Part shown: piece by piece, positions 11,594 to 23,300 of the stretch
Numbering within the stretch: the first letter of the stretch is position 1
Layout: the number at the start of each line of letters is the position of its first letter
NCBI RefSeq assembly: GCF_003369915.1
Contig: NW_022881614.1
Location: forward strand, 31,527,276 to 31,591,275
Origin: Drosophila miranda
Taxonomy: Eukaryota > Arthropoda > Insecta > Diptera > Drosophilidae
Length of the DNA: 64,000 bases
Reading direction: 5' to 3'
The notes under the pieces: generated by a model
What the model was told of the DNA's origin: nothing
Databases searched by the model: none
The model's input: the letters and a program-made list of their open reading frames with translations, nothing else
Program-made: the position numbers and the translations under genes

Positions 11594-11909
11594 TAACTGT
11601 AGTGGTATTTGTACTTTGATTGCATGCTTAGTTTCTTAGTAAGTTTAGTACTAATTTTCCTCGAATGTTAGTCTAATAGCTATCTTTCTTGCATGTTCGC
11701 GTTTGGTTCGGCTACGCACCGCGCGTCATGCGGCAGCGCCCCTCGGTCGGTTGGGCGGGAGGAGGGCTGCGTTTTGCCTGGGATCCGCGCGTAACAGCCT
11801 TCTGCTGGTGTCACACGGGCCACTTGACGGTGCAGTAACTGCATCGCCTCTTGAAAGATGCAGTCATTGCATGTCAACGTCCACACTAAAAAAAAAAAAA
11901 AAAAAAAAA
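11594..11909 (+). other. LINE 3' region ending in a run of about 22 A
   Basis: About 100 bp of AT-rich 3' UTR is followed by about 200 bp of GC-rich sequence (from about 11690) and then a homopolymer A tract. BEL sequence resumes immediately afterwards. The composition change suggests two joined pieces. Confidence 0.5.
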
Positions 11910-11910
11910 A

Positions 11911-14900
11911 CAAAACAAGCATTGTCATGGTTAACGACAATTTATTCGGCTGTGTCCTTTTCCTAGGCTGTCTGTCCTCGGATGATTCTTCGTTTTCTGA
12001 TGGATCATCTATCGGATGTTTATGTGTGGGTTCCTCTTCGTTGAATAGTGGAGCTACATGTTGGATCTCTCGTTTGAAAATCATCTTTGCCGTTTTTACT
12101 TCCACCACTCTTACAAAATTGTCCTTGCCATGAAACAATCGAATGATTCTTCCTAGTGGCCATTGTAATACTGGTGTATTGTCTTCCTTTAGTATTACTA
12201 ATGTTCCTTCCTTAATGTTAGCCGAAGACTTCCTCCACTTTTGACGCTGTTGCAACTGCTGAAGATATTCATTGGACCATTGTGTCCAGAATGAGTGCTT
12301 CAACTTTGAAACTGCTTGCCATCGATTTCCTAGCGTTTTTGGCTGCTGGGATGGCTCACTGTCAGCTTGTGCGGTTAACGGCTCTCCTATCAGGAAATAC
12401 CCTGGCGTTAGTGCTGTTACGTCGTTTGGGTTGTCAGATATCGGTGTTAATGGTCGAGAGTTTAGTATGGCCTCTATTTCGACTATAACCGTTTCTAACT
12501 CCTCATAAGTTATATTTGCCGTCGTCACATTTTTTAAGAGGAGATGTTTGGCAGATTTTACTGCAGCTTCCCATAAGCCGCCGAAGTGTGGTGCGCGAGA
12601 AGGTATAAATTTAAACTGTACCCCTTTGTTGTTGCACTCTCGTACAATGTGTTCTTTTGCCTTTTCCGAGAATATGGCTTCTTCTAACTCTTGAAGTTTG
12701 TTCCTGGCTCCTACGAAATTCGTAGCATTGTCGCAATGGAGCACTTGACATTTTCCTCGACGAGAGATGAACCGCCGAAGTGCCGCTAAAAATGTTTCTG
12801 TGGTGAGATCACTGACAAGCTCCAGATGTACTGCTTTAGTCGCGAAACAACAAAATATAGCTATGTACGCTGTATTAGGCTTCTTTCCTCGTATTTTATA
12901 GTGGATTTTGAATGGTCCACAGTAGTCAACACCAGAATTGAGGAATGGCCGTGCTTGGGTGACTCGAAGAGGTGGCAGATTTCCCATGATTTGTTCTAGT
13001 AGTTTAGGCTTGGCTCTAGTGCATTTCACGCAGTTCTGCACAATACTTCTGGCCATGTTTTTTCCTTTGAGTATCCAGTACTGTTGTCGTGATGCTATCA
13101 GCAATGCCTGGGGGCCGCAATGCATGTTTTCCTTGTGTATCTTACCAAGGATCAACTTCACAATTGGATCGTTGTAGGGCAGGAGCATTGGGTGTTTGGC
13201 GTCAAATGAAATGTTTGCCGCTTCCAGTCGACCACCTACTCGTAAGATTCCCTCATGATCCATGAATGGTGTTAGAGAGTTAATCGAACTTCCCTTTTGT
13301 GTTTCCTTATGTTTTGTTAAGTGACGTATGTCTTTTTTGAAGTCATTCTGTTGTATGTAACGAATGACAATTTTCTGAGCTTCTTTCATCTCATTGAATT
13401 GGACAGTCTTGCTTGTGTGCGTTTTCTTTCCTCGAAAACGCATCATGTAAGCTACTATTCTCAATAGCTTGTTGTATGAGTTGTTGTGCTTTATTTTGTA
13501 GATTAGGTCATCCTCCTGAGTGATAGTCATAACTGATGACTGACCAATCTTTTGGGGATTTGCACTGATCAAATCCTCTTTTGTAGCTACAAATGGTGGT
13601 GGCCATGTAGATGTTGGGCCGTGTAAAAATAGTGGTCCATAAAACCACATGCTATGTTTTATGAACTTCGTCGCCGTCATTCCTCTGGAGAGTACATCTG
13701 CTGCATTATTTGCATCTTCCATTGATAACTCTTCCTTTACTTTTGCTGTCAATTGAGCACCTAACACCGCCGCTTTTAGTTCCAAACGGGGTAATGTTAA
13801 TGCATTGATGGGCGCTAAATGTGATTTGGCACATAGCAATTGAATCGTTGCCCGCTTATCCTTATGTATTGCTCGGATATATACTGCAGCTCCAAATGCT
13901 TTCTCCGATGCGTCAACAAAGGTATGTATCTCCGATGATATCGGAATTTGTCCTTGGAATATATGACGTGGTACTTGTATGGAGTTTAATAATTTTAACT
14001 CCTCCCTGTACCTTTTCCATTCCTCCTGGAGATGAACTGGAAGCGCTTCTTTGTAGTCAAAACCTTCCTTTGTGAGATGCTGCATAAAGATTTTTGCTTT
14101 CATAACAACGGGTGAAAACAATCCAAGCGGATCGAAGATCCTAAAAATTTTGGATACGACATCTCTTCTGGATATTGTTTCCTTAGTGGCAATCTCCGTT
14201 TTTCCACAGAAATGGTCGGATTTAGGCATCCACGTTATTCCCAGGGTCTTCACGCTGCAGTCTTCATAAGTGGTATCCTCCAGTTGTACATTTGGAATCA
14301 TGTCTTCCTTCCGAATGTTCTGTAGTTTTGTGCACCATTTTCTCAGCTTAAATCCAGAATTTTGTAGGAGTTGGTTAAGTTCCTTCTGTTTCTGGAGGGC
14401 CTCTGGTATGGAATCTGCTCCTGTTAAGCAATCATCCACATAGAAATCCTTTTCTAGTGCATCAGCTCCAGCCGGGTATTCTCTCTTGCCCTTTTGAGCA
14501 AGATATTGTAGGCATTTTGTGGCTAAATATGGAGCTGCCTTGGTTCCGTATGTTACAGTTTTGAGTCTGTAATATCTCAGATCTTCTGATGGATCATTTC
14601 GGCATACAATTATTTGATAGTACTGGTCCTCAGGATTGACCCAGATCTGACGATACATTTTTTCGATGTCTGCCGTAAATACATATTTGTGCATCCGGAA
14701 TCGAAGCAATATTGAAAATATCGAACTTTGCACAGTCGGACCTTTATGCATCAAATCGTTGAGTGCTTTGCCGGACGACGTAACAGCAGAAGCATCAAAG
14801 ACAACTCTCAATTTTGTTGTAGAGCTGTCAGGTTTCATCACACAGTGATGTGGAATAAAATAACGTGATCGTGCTATTTCCTTAGTGTGCATTTCCTTCA

Positions 14901-15478
14901 TATGCCAGTGCCAAGTGCCTCATATTCTTTCATGAATTGCACATAGCTTGCCTTGGTTTCCGGATCTCGTGACAGTCGTTTATCCAGGCAAAAAAGTCGA
15001 CGTGTAGCCAAATCACGGCTCTCCCCTAGGGAAGAAGCATCTTCCAAAAATGGGAGTCTGACAATGAATTTCTTGTCACATGCCATTTGAATATTTTGAA
15101 CAAAATATTGCTCACATCGCTTCTCTAGAATGCTCGGGAATGAATCCAATTCCCAAAACTTGGAGATTTGCTGATCCACCTTGTCCTCCTCAGTCAAAAC
15201 TGCAAACGTGCTTTGGCTCTTTGACTCCTGTCTTAACTTGCCAGCCACTATCCAGCCTAGTTTCGTTTCCTGTAGCCGGGCAATCCTTTTCCAATTGATA
15301 CATGCTTGTCTTGCATGATTTCGAAGTAATGTTCTGCTCCCAACAGTATGTCTATTCTTCCAGTCTTGCCAAAGTTGGGATCCGCCAAAGTGATATTTTT
15401 CGGAAGCTTCCAAAGAGACGTATCAATTGACTGTGCTGGTTGATCTGCCACTATGTGTGTCAATACTATTGTATATAC
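11911..15478 (-). pseudogene. pol: BEL/Pao pol: protease C-term, RT, RNase H, integrase
   Basis: From 15478 leftward: end of the BEL aspartic protease region (ADPNFGKTGRIDILLGAEHY), RT with FTADIEKMYRQIWV and the YVDDCLTGAD active site, a shortened RNase H (TFVDASEKAFGAAVYI), and integrase with an HHCC finger and D-D-E residues in GVDYCGPF, HCDNATNF and GGLWEAAVK. Two small frameshifts are visible, near 15280 and near 14905. The RNase H passes directly from ELKAAVLGAQLTAKVKEEL to NAADVLSRG; the usual central WTDS block is missing, apparently by an in-frame deletion. The C-terminus runs toward the env leader at 11911, where the LINE is inserted. Not functional as it stands. Confidence 0.85.
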
Positions 15479-16165
15479 TGTAACGGTCCGTTCTTTTCCC
15501 GTCTGATGCAGCTGATGCAAATCCGCCTCTCAGTCAGGCGCCTGACGCGTTCGCTCTCACTCGACTCCCTTGGCTTTGCGGCCCGAGGGTGCCTCACTCC
15601 CGGTGGGATGCGAGTCAAGCGTGGCACCGTTGGTTCAAGGTATTGGGGTCTTTGGCTCTTGGCTGCACGCTCGAGTCCGCCTCTCAATCCTCACACAACG
15701 TGTTCGCTTTCTAACGCTCTTTTCCCTTCGCTGGGTCTCACTCTTGTCGCTCACTGTGCACTTCACTCTTGCTAGCTCCGTTTGCTGACTGTCCCTTGTT
15801 CCTGGTCGCGGCCCTCCTCTTATAGGCTCGCTTCTGAGTCAGCGCCGCCGATGCCGCCTGGCGCTAACGGCACTTTCCGCCATGCGGTGCCCGTATTTTT
15901 CCATCGGCGTTCCTTCATTCCCTTGTCGCTTTCCAACGGGACCTGGCTGGTGGCGTGATCTCATGACCATATTTGGTCATGCGCTGGGCCACTGCCGGCC
16001 CGATCCCGTCATCCCGCGGCTCTCTCTCCAGGGGTCCTCCCCTCTCATCTTGGGTCCCCGGGAGAGCTCTCCTCGGGAATTCGCCGCCTCCGGATATCCC
16101 CGGATAACGGCCGTTAGCGCTTAACCCTGCACTGCCCCCTACGTGTGGGAATACCTTTCCTCACA
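15479..16165 (-). repeat. 3' LTR of the GC-rich Gypsy element
   Basis: On the minus strand it starts TGTGAGGAAAGG and matches the inverted copy at 24581-25235 for about 640 bp. Its last 41 bp (15479-15519, ending GTTACA) are unrelated to the last 200 bp of the other copy. The terminal regions therefore differ, by deletion or subfamily exchange. Confidence 0.8.
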
Positions 16166-16207
16166 CTTCCCCCTTTCTTTTATTGGCGGAAAACCCCGGT
16201 TTTCCGC
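16166..16207 (-). other. Polypurine tract with adjacent hairpin
   Basis: Minus-strand AAAAGAAAGGGGGAAG abuts the LTR start. Directly upstream is an inverted repeat, GCGGAAAACC and GGTTTTCCGC with a 2-base centre. Confidence 0.65.
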
Positions 16208-16868
16208 GTCCCAGGTTTGGGATGCTTCAAAAGCCCCGCGCGACCGGTGCGCGTGCTTTGTTCTCGACCCGGGTGCCCCCTGGCGCCCTCTTTCGGCTTC
16301 ACGCCTTGCGGTGTTGCCGTACCTCTCCGATGAGCGCGATCGATTCGATTCCCCCTTACCAATAGTTCGCATAGGAGCTTTTTTTTTTTTTTTTTTGCCC
16401 CCGCGACCGTACCCTAGGTCGCTATTCTGACCTACTCGATATGACACAGCGCTGCCCTTACGCTCCACTCGATACAGCGTATGGTCGTTTCTGTGCTCTA
16501 CTCGATATGTCGCAGCGTGCGTATTCTACTTCCGGATCGCGAATTCCTCAATGGACTGGAAACGTACTATTTTCTCGCGATGCCGGGTGTTTTCTTTGTT
16601 TACCTTGTGCGCGTCTGGTTTTTCCTACTACCCTTCGCTGGGCCGCCTGCTTTCCGCCGGCCCTCTGGATGCTTCGGGTCAGTTTTCCTCCCTCCTTCCG
16701 CCGCCTTCATTCAAGCTCCCCCGATTCCCCGCTGTTCCTCTGCTGCAAGGTAAGACCATGTTTTTTTTCTTAAAACACCCCTTTTTTTTGGTTTTTTTTT
16801 TCTTTTTTACTTGTTCTTGTTTTCAGTTACTTTCTTCTCCATTCTTCTTCTCTACTCTTCTTTTCTCC
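16208..16868 (-). other. Untranslated stretch between ORF3 and the polypurine tract
   Basis: No protein-like frame in the element's orientation. It includes a T-run on the plus strand (16380-16397), three imperfect copies of an ACTCGATAxxxCGCAGCG motif (16432-16520) and a strongly pyrimidine-rich plus-strand tract (16756-16876). Confidence 0.5.
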
Positions 16869-17651
16869 TCAATTCCTAGCCCGGAATACCTCCTGCCGGT
16901 CGGTGGACACCAATAGCCGGTACCGGACGCCCCCGTCGTTGACCAGACGCTTCACCTTCCTTGCGGTGGGTTTTATCCGCGCGAGAGAGCGCGTGACGAC
17001 GGCCGGCCACTCCTCGCGGTTGACGGCTTGTCACCGTGAGTTGTCCGCCGACCTCGTCTGGGGCCACGATGCCTGGCGCTGGAGCTCGGGCCGGCGCGCC
17101 TCCGCCCGCTCCCCTGGGCACGACGCCTGTCGGCCCAGCTCCGGACGCTCGCCCTGGCCGGGTTCCGGCCATCGCCAAGGACCTCTCTCCCATGGCTCAG
17201 GTGAGTGTAGTTCCGCGGCCTCGTCCTTCTTCGCTTCCGCCGTTGCTCTTGCGCCGTCATCCGCTTCGCCGTCGGCCGCCACCTCGGCTTCGGGCACCGC
17301 CGCTGGGCCCTCCGCCGTCCGTGATGTTGGCGTGTTCGTCGTGCCCTCCGTCTCGACCTCTGCCGTCCTCCGGGCGCCTCCTCGGGCACCTCTTCGGCGG
17401 TGGGTGCCACCGCTGGGCCTGTCGACTCCTGTGGCCGTGCCCGCCGCCTCGGGTCCCGCTCGTCACTGGCGCGTGGTGCCTCCTCCCACAGTCGAGCCTC
17501 CCTCGCTTCTTGCCCGGGCTGCTGGGGCGCGGGCCCAGAGGCCCACGATATGTGCAGCGTTTGCACGTGCCACATCATGCCGTCTCGCACCGCGGAGCGC
17601 ACCTCCTGCGAGATGAACGGCCCGATGGCGGCTCCCTGTGGCCCGTGCCAG

Positions 17652-17792
17652 TGCTGCTGCTGCTGCTGATGCTGCTGCTGCTGATGCTGCTGCTGCTGAC
17701 GCTGCTGCTGCTGATGCTGCTGACGCTGCTGCTGCTGATGCTGATGCTGCTGTTGCTGATGCTGCTGCTGCTGACGCTGCTGCTGCTGCTGA
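17652..17792 (-). repeat. Imperfect (CAG)n trinucleotide tract
   Basis: About 140 bp of CTG/CAG with interspersed CAT and CGT on the minus strand. In the ORF3 frame it reads as alanine/serine; one frame over it reads as glutamine/histidine. Slippage here could easily change the frame. Confidence 0.9.
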
Positions 17793-18632
17793 CCCCTTGA
17801 CCGCGCGCGTCGTCAGCCGGCGGCCGACGCCGGAACAGCTCTTCCTCTGCCCCGGTGACGGTGGGGCCTGCGGCCGTGGCTCCTCCTCGAACTCGACGTG
17901 TTCAGGGGGTGGCTGCCAGAGCTCCTCCTCCTCCACCTCGGCTCGTCGTAGCCTCTCCTGCCACTCCTCTTCGGGCGACTGGACTCGAGCCGCCTTCGGC
18001 GCTGGTGGGCACTCCGCCTCCTCCTCGTCGCTGGAGATCACCGCCAGCCCGCCGGCCCCGCCCTCCGCCCGCGTCGCCCTTGCCTTCTCCGCTTCCGCCC
18101 GCAGATGCGCCGTCTCCCCTCGCTCCGCTGCGTCGACCCGGCTAATGCACCGCCATTGGTGCGCGACGTCTCGCTCGTGGCGCTCCGCCTCCGCTTCTTG
18201 CGCCGCCTTTTCAGCCTCCTGCGTGGCCTTCAGCCTCTTTGCCAGCGTCAAGGCGTCCTCCCATACACGCCGTTGTCTCCGCAACTCCGCCGCCGCGGCC
18301 AGCGCGAACCGCCGGTGCCATTCCGCGAGGCGTCGTGCCTCAGCGGCCGCGTTATCTTCCGCGATGTCGGCCTGCGTTGCCTGCGGCTCTTTGACCGCGG
18401 TCTCGGTCGGCGTTGTCTGCGGCTCTTTGACCGCGGTTTCGGCCGGCGTTGGCTGCGGCTCCTCGACCTGTGGGTCTGTCGGCCGCTGATCCCCTCGCCG
18501 CGCCGTCGACCTCCCCCTTGTGCGTGCCGACGACTCCTCTTCCTTGGCCGTACGCGTCGAACGCGTGGACGCCCGCTTCGAGGCCCGCTCACTGGGCTCC
18601 TCCTTCCGCGTCTCCGTGCGCCCCCTCCTTCC

Positions 18633-18941
18633 TCCCTCAGGCCGCTCCTCGCGCTTACTGGGGTGGGGCTTCTCGCGCTTGTCGGTGCGGGGCTCTTCGT
18701 GCCTGCTGGTCCGGGGCTCCTCGCGCCTGCTGGTCCGGGGCTCCTCGCGCTTGCCGGTGCGGGACTCCTCGCGTCTGCTGGTCCGGTGCTCCTCGCGCTT
18801 GCCGGTGTGGGGCTCCTCGCGCTTGCTGGTGCGGGGCCCCTCCCGCTTGCTGGTGCGGGGCTCCTTGCTACTGCTGGTCCGGGGCTCCTCGCGCTTGGTG
18901 TGGGGCTCCTCGCGTCTGCTGGTCCGGGGCTCCTCGCGCTT
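18633..18941 (-). repeat. Thirteen 24-bp tandem repeats encoding KREEPRTS-like units
   Basis: Successive 8-residue units (one has 7) vary between KREEPRTS, RREEPHT, KREGPRTS, KREEHRTS, RREESRTG and KREKPHPS. Nearly all retain the RxE core, so the array keeps its reading frame and its charge alternation. Confidence 0.85.
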
Positions 18942-19282
18942 CGCCTCGCGTGCGCGTTGTCTCCGTGGCGCCGGCTCCCAGCTCACCAATTCTAGGTCAC
19001 TTTCCGCCTCGGTGTACCCCGGCGATACCATGGGGGACACCGTCGGTCCCATGGATCCCGCGGTTGACACTAGCGGTGAGGCCAACAATTGTAGCTCCGG
19101 GGACCTACTCCTACTCGCCCTTTGCTCCTCGCGCTCGACCTGGTACGCCTGCCGCCGACTTTGTGTATCACCCATAGCCTGATACCCGCGGCGAATCCAT
19201 TTTCGCTGCTCCGCTATGTACCTTATTAAGTGCTGCTGCATCTTACCCTTTTTCCTTTTTCCACGCGGTCAACTTTTGAAAA

Positions 19283-19313
19283 GACCTGATCGAGCGCTGC
19301 TCCCCCCTTTATA
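19283..19313 (-). promoter_or_regulatory. TATA box and initiator-like site upstream of ORF3
   Basis: Minus-strand TATAAA (19313-19308) is followed 26 bases later by the A of a TCAGGT initiator-like sequence, with the ORF3 ATG 46 bases further on. The spacing is textbook for a Drosophila TATA promoter. It suggests, but does not prove, separate transcription of ORF3. Confidence 0.5.
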
Positions 19314-20398
19314 AGGGCTCGTGCCGGTGTTCACCGTTCCCTGTAACGGTGCCTTACATGGGCCCGTGGGACGGCTCTCTCTTGCTTTCCAGCTGGCTCT
19401 CTCGCTCGCTCCCGTTTTTAAAGTTATCCGCGCCTCTCGCCGCGTTAACCCTAGGGTGCCCCCTGATTTTTTTAGCTTTCCTTCGGTTCCCACTTTTCTT
19501 CCTTTTCCCCTTTTTTTTTTTTATTTGGCCCTTTCTACTTCCAGGTCTGGCGACGTGTTGCCCGGCTCCGCCTTGGATCTGGTAAGCCTCCCGAGTTCTT
19601 GGGTTCCTCATCTCACCTTGCCTTTCTTCCAGCCCGTCCTTGGGTTCCAGTCCAGGGTGCTGACCGATCTCCCAGCTCGTGACCAATAGGTCCTCCGACC
19701 TTTCGCCCGTGCTGCCAAACATCGGCCCGCCCCCCGTGACCAGCTCCGCCCGTCTCTGGATCGGCTTAGACGCGGATGTCACCCCCGTGCAGCGCCTCGG
19801 ACCCAGGGATCATCCGATTCCCCAGCCGGTAGACCGCGCACGGGCGGCATCCGCTTTTGTCCCGCCATCCCCGACGTTAGCAGCTGGCTTCGATGCCCTG
19901 GACCCGGACCCGAACTTCTGCTCATCTCGAAACCCCCTTCTCGGGCGCCCCCTCGTCCGTCGACGCACCACGCAACCCGCCCCCCCTGGGATAGTGGTAA
20001 CCCGGGTATCTTCTACCTTCTTTGCCTTTGATCAGTTCCAATTGGCTGACGAGCTAATCCTCCTTTTTTTTTCTTGTAGGTCCAGCTTTATTGGTCCGCC
20101 GGCCGCCGTCTGCTGCTCCGTTTTACTGAACCTTAGTTGTAAGAGCATCCTGTACGGCCTTGTCCTGCGTGGCATCAAGTTGGGCCACCCGCTCCTCCCT
20201 TGTGGGCGATTCATGTCCTGCGTGACACGCGTGGTTCTTAGTTTTATTGAACCTTAGTTGTAAGAGTATCTCGCACGACCTTGTCCTGCGTGGCATCCAG
20301 CTGGGACTCTCCTTTCTGCCCCTGCCGTTAGTCTCTGTCTTCCGTGCTCGTCCACCCTTCTCCGTATGCCTCGCCCGTTGCCCCTCCTTGTGCGGCGT
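19314..20398 (-). other. Spacer between pol and ORF3
   Basis: No convincing coding frame. Two imperfect copies of a 66-bp segment start at 20121 and 20242 (sharing TTGTAAGAG and CCTTGTCCTGCGTGGCAT). A plus-strand pyrimidine tract lies at 19498-19530. Confidence 0.5.
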
Positions 20399-23300
20399 CT
20401 ACGCTTCGGCTCCCGGGCCTGTTTTAGGGGTTCCTTCCCCGGGTTGTGGCTTCAGGTCCCCTATATGGGCGGTCCGCGTCCGTTTCTCGCTGTCCTTCTT
20501 TAAGTTACAAATGACCGGGGACACGAAATCCATTATGGTGTAGGGCCCGTCATATTTCGGGGCCAGTTTTGCCGCAAACCCTTCGGCCGCGTTGGATAGA
20601 TGGTGTTGCTTGGCCCATACCTTGTCTCCAATCGTGGGTTTCCACGCTCTCCTCCTCAGGTTATAATACCTCGCCTGGTCCTGCGCCGCTCTTTCGAGAT
20701 TCCGCCTCACCAGTTGAAACACCTCTCTCAACTTGGCCGCGTTCTCGTCCGGAGTGTGCGTGCCCTGTCCTGTGCCCAGCTCTTCGTCATCGTATAGAGC
20801 CTTTGGCAGCCTCGGCTCTCTCCCTTGGACCACGAACGCCGGCGAGTACCCGATGGATTCGGACACCCCTGAATTTACGGCCAACATTATCTCTGGCCAT
20901 TTCTCATCCCAGTTCCTCTGGTTCCCTTCGGTGAACTGAGCTATCATAGTTTTCACTGTCCGGTTAGTTCGCTCCGTCGGGTTCTCCTGCGGCGTGTACG
21001 GGGCCGTGAACTGATGCCGTACACCCATCTGCTCCAAAAACCTCTTAAAAGCTCTACTGGTGAACCACCTTCGGCACGCCAAACCGGGACACGATGCGCT
21101 CTCGGAACGCTTTCGTTAGTGCTTCCGCAGTGGCCTTTCTCAAGGGGACCAACTCGGTCCATTTCGAGAACCGATCCACCATCACCAATAACATGGCATT
21201 CCCATGCTTTGACCTGGGCAGAGGGCCCACGAAGTCGGCACACACCGTTGCCCACGGCTCTTCTGGCACCTGTGTCAGCATTTTCCCGGCCGCCTGCAGT
21301 TGACTTGGTTTGTAGCGTATGCAGCTTTCACACTTTCTCACGTATGTCCTCACATCTCGGTGCATCCCCGGCCAGTAGTATCGGGCGGCTACTCGGGCTA
21401 CATCGTCCTTCTGCCGCCCGCGTGCCCCGCCTCCGGCGAGTCGTGATTCTCTCTTATAACTCTCTCTCTTAGATCCTTCGGTACGCATAACTTCCATGAT
21501 GCTATCTCCTCTTCTCCAGCCCGGTGCGGGATGTGCCGGTATATCCGGCCTGCTTCCTCGACGTAATCCGGATATTTCCTCGGTTCCGTCCTCATCCTCT
21601 CTTTGACCTTTTTAATCCATCCGCACTCTGCCTCCGGTTCGTGTCCCTTTTCTGCTTCTTCCTCGGTGGTTCTCAGGCATCGCTCCGCCAATGGCTGTCG
21701 GGACAGTGCATCCGCCACTACGTTCAGCTGCCCTTTCCTATATGCCACTTCGAAGTCGTATTGTTGTAGCTCCAGCGCCCACCTGGCGATCCTCCCTGTT
21801 GGGCTCTCGATGCTGTTCAACCATTTCAACGCCTTGTGATCCGTGACCACCTTGAAATGGTATCCCTCCAGATAGGGCTTTAGCTTTCTTATAGCCCATA
21901 CAATGGCCAGACACTCCTTTTCAGTCGCCGAATAGTTATTTTCTGCGCTATTCAGAGTCCTACTGGCGTATGAGATGACCCTCTCGCCCTTCTCCGTCTC
22001 GTGCGTCAGGATCGCCCCCAGTCCGTAGTCGCTGGCGTCCGTCTGGAGCACGAATTTCTTTGAGAAATCTGGGCATGCCAACACCGGCTCTGCTGTCAGC
22101 CGACTTTTTACGTCCTCGAACGCTTGTTGCTGTTCCGTTGACCATTCCCACTTGGCCTTCTTCTTCAGCAAAGTGCTGAGGGGCTGCACCAACGTGGCGA
22201 ATCCCTTTACGAAACGCCGGTACCAGGAGGCCACGCCCAAGTATTGTCGTAGCTCTTTGACACTCGCTGGCGGCTGCAACTCCTTAATGGCCGCCACTTT
22301 CTCGGGATCGGTGCAGATTCCGTCTCCCGTTACCAAATGCCCCTTCCCCTTCCTAGCTCCTTCCTAAAAAATTGACACTTGTCCACATTTAGGCGCAAGT
22401 TGGCGTTCTTCAACCGTCGAAAAACTTCTTCGAGGTTGCGCTTGTGCTCCTCCTCGGTACGGCCGATGACAATGATGTCGTCTTGGTACGCGAACGCGTG
22501 TGGCATCATCTCGGGGCCTATCACCTGGTCCAATGCCCTCTGAAACGTAGCCGAGGCTGAGTGGAGTCCGAATGGCATCACCTTCCACTGGAACAGCCCT
22601 TTGCCGGGCACCGTGAACCCGGTGAACTTTCTACTGCCTTCCTCCAGTGGTATCTGCCAATATCCGTCCTTTAAGTCCAAGCTACTGATGAACCGTGCCT
22701 CCCTGAGCTGGTCCAAAATATAGTCTATTCTTGGCATGGGGTACGCATCCTTGATGGACTTCGCGTTTATCTGTCTGAAGTCCACGCATAATCTCCACTT
22801 TCCCGTCTTCTTTTTGACCATCACGATGGGTGAACTGTACGGGCTCTTCGATGGCTCAATACACCCTCTTTCCAGCAGTTGGTCAACCTGTTGGTTGATT
22901 TCGGCTTGCATCTTGGGATTTTTGGGATAGTAGCGCTGTTTGACCGGCTGTGCATCACTCATAGAGATCGTGTGTGTAGCTATGTTCGACACTCCCTTCA
23001 GTTCTCGGAACTCTTCCAACTCCTTTGCCAGGAAGTTTTCAACCGATCCCTCCTCCGCTCGCGTTCCGTCGGATGCGGGCTCGACAGACCTTCCCGTGTT
23101 CGCTACCACCGCCACTGACAGCTTCTCCTCCAACCGCCCCTGGCGGTGGCCTCTCGCCGGGATCACAATCCTGTGTCCCGCACAGGTCACCTCTGCTCCG
23201 ACCGCGGCGAGGAAATCCCATCCCAGAACCAGCTCATCTATTACTCCGGGCAACACGAGAAGCGGGATTGTAACGATCTTGTCCCCGAAGGCCAGCTCCA

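Larger units (their letters stand above)
7236..11909 (+). mobile_element. CR1-type LINE inserted in the BEL env leader region
   Basis: A near full-length non-LTR element in plus orientation interrupts the BEL element between its integrase end and env. It has a 5' region (about 7236-7764), an ORF1 with a PHD-like zinc finger, an endonuclease-RT ORF2 and a 3' region. The RT shows SGVPQGSHLGPLLF, MYADDVKLC and the long CR1-type C-terminus. The exact right end is uncertain: the CR1 body may stop near 11690, and a GC-rich 200-bp segment with a run of about 22 A's (11888-11909) may belong to a second, 5'-truncated insertion. Confidence 0.75.
16869..19241 (-). pseudogene. ORF3: accessory ORF of unknown function with repeats, coiled coil and homopolymer tract
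   Basis: I do not recognise this protein. One frame runs 790 codons from ATG 19241 to a TGA at 16869, broken only by TGA codons at 17463 and 17031, both followed by C. Order: a 100-residue serine/arginine-rich N-terminus; thirteen copies of an 8-residue KREEPRTS-like unit (about residues 101-203); a charged linker; an alanine/glutamate/arginine coiled coil (roughly 285-385); an acidic stretch (ISSDEEEAE); a (CAG)n tract read as alanine/serine; low-complexity sequence; and a more globular basic C-terminus (EEWPAVVTRSLARIKPTARK, then YRLLVSTDRQEVFRARN). It has no signal peptide or transmembrane helix, so it is not an env. It lies downstream of pol with a TATA-type promoter just upstream. It may be a decayed accessory protein or a captured host-like gene. 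Confidence 0.55.

Noticed and set aside
11680..11910. C-terminal extension of BEL pol through the T-run
   Set aside because: The frame stays open by chance across a LINE 3' tail; BEL sequence ends at about 11911.
15882..16124. 80-codon ORF found in both GC-rich Gypsy LTRs
   Set aside because: Antisense to the element and explained by LTR duplication; no domain.
18105..18995. Plus-strand 296-codon leucine/glycine-rich frame
   Set aside because: It is the mirror of the minus-strand octapeptide repeats and coiled coil; composition explains it.
16551..20257. Plus-strand splice-like signals and ORFs opposite ORF3 (CAAG|GTAAGA at 16749 with TTTTCAG at 16826; CTG|GTAAGC at 19581 with TTCCAG at 19632)
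   Set aside because: Individually good sites, but no plus-strand protein with recognisable domains joins them. The minus frame is continuous, and pyrimidine-rich GC-biased DNA makes such sites common.
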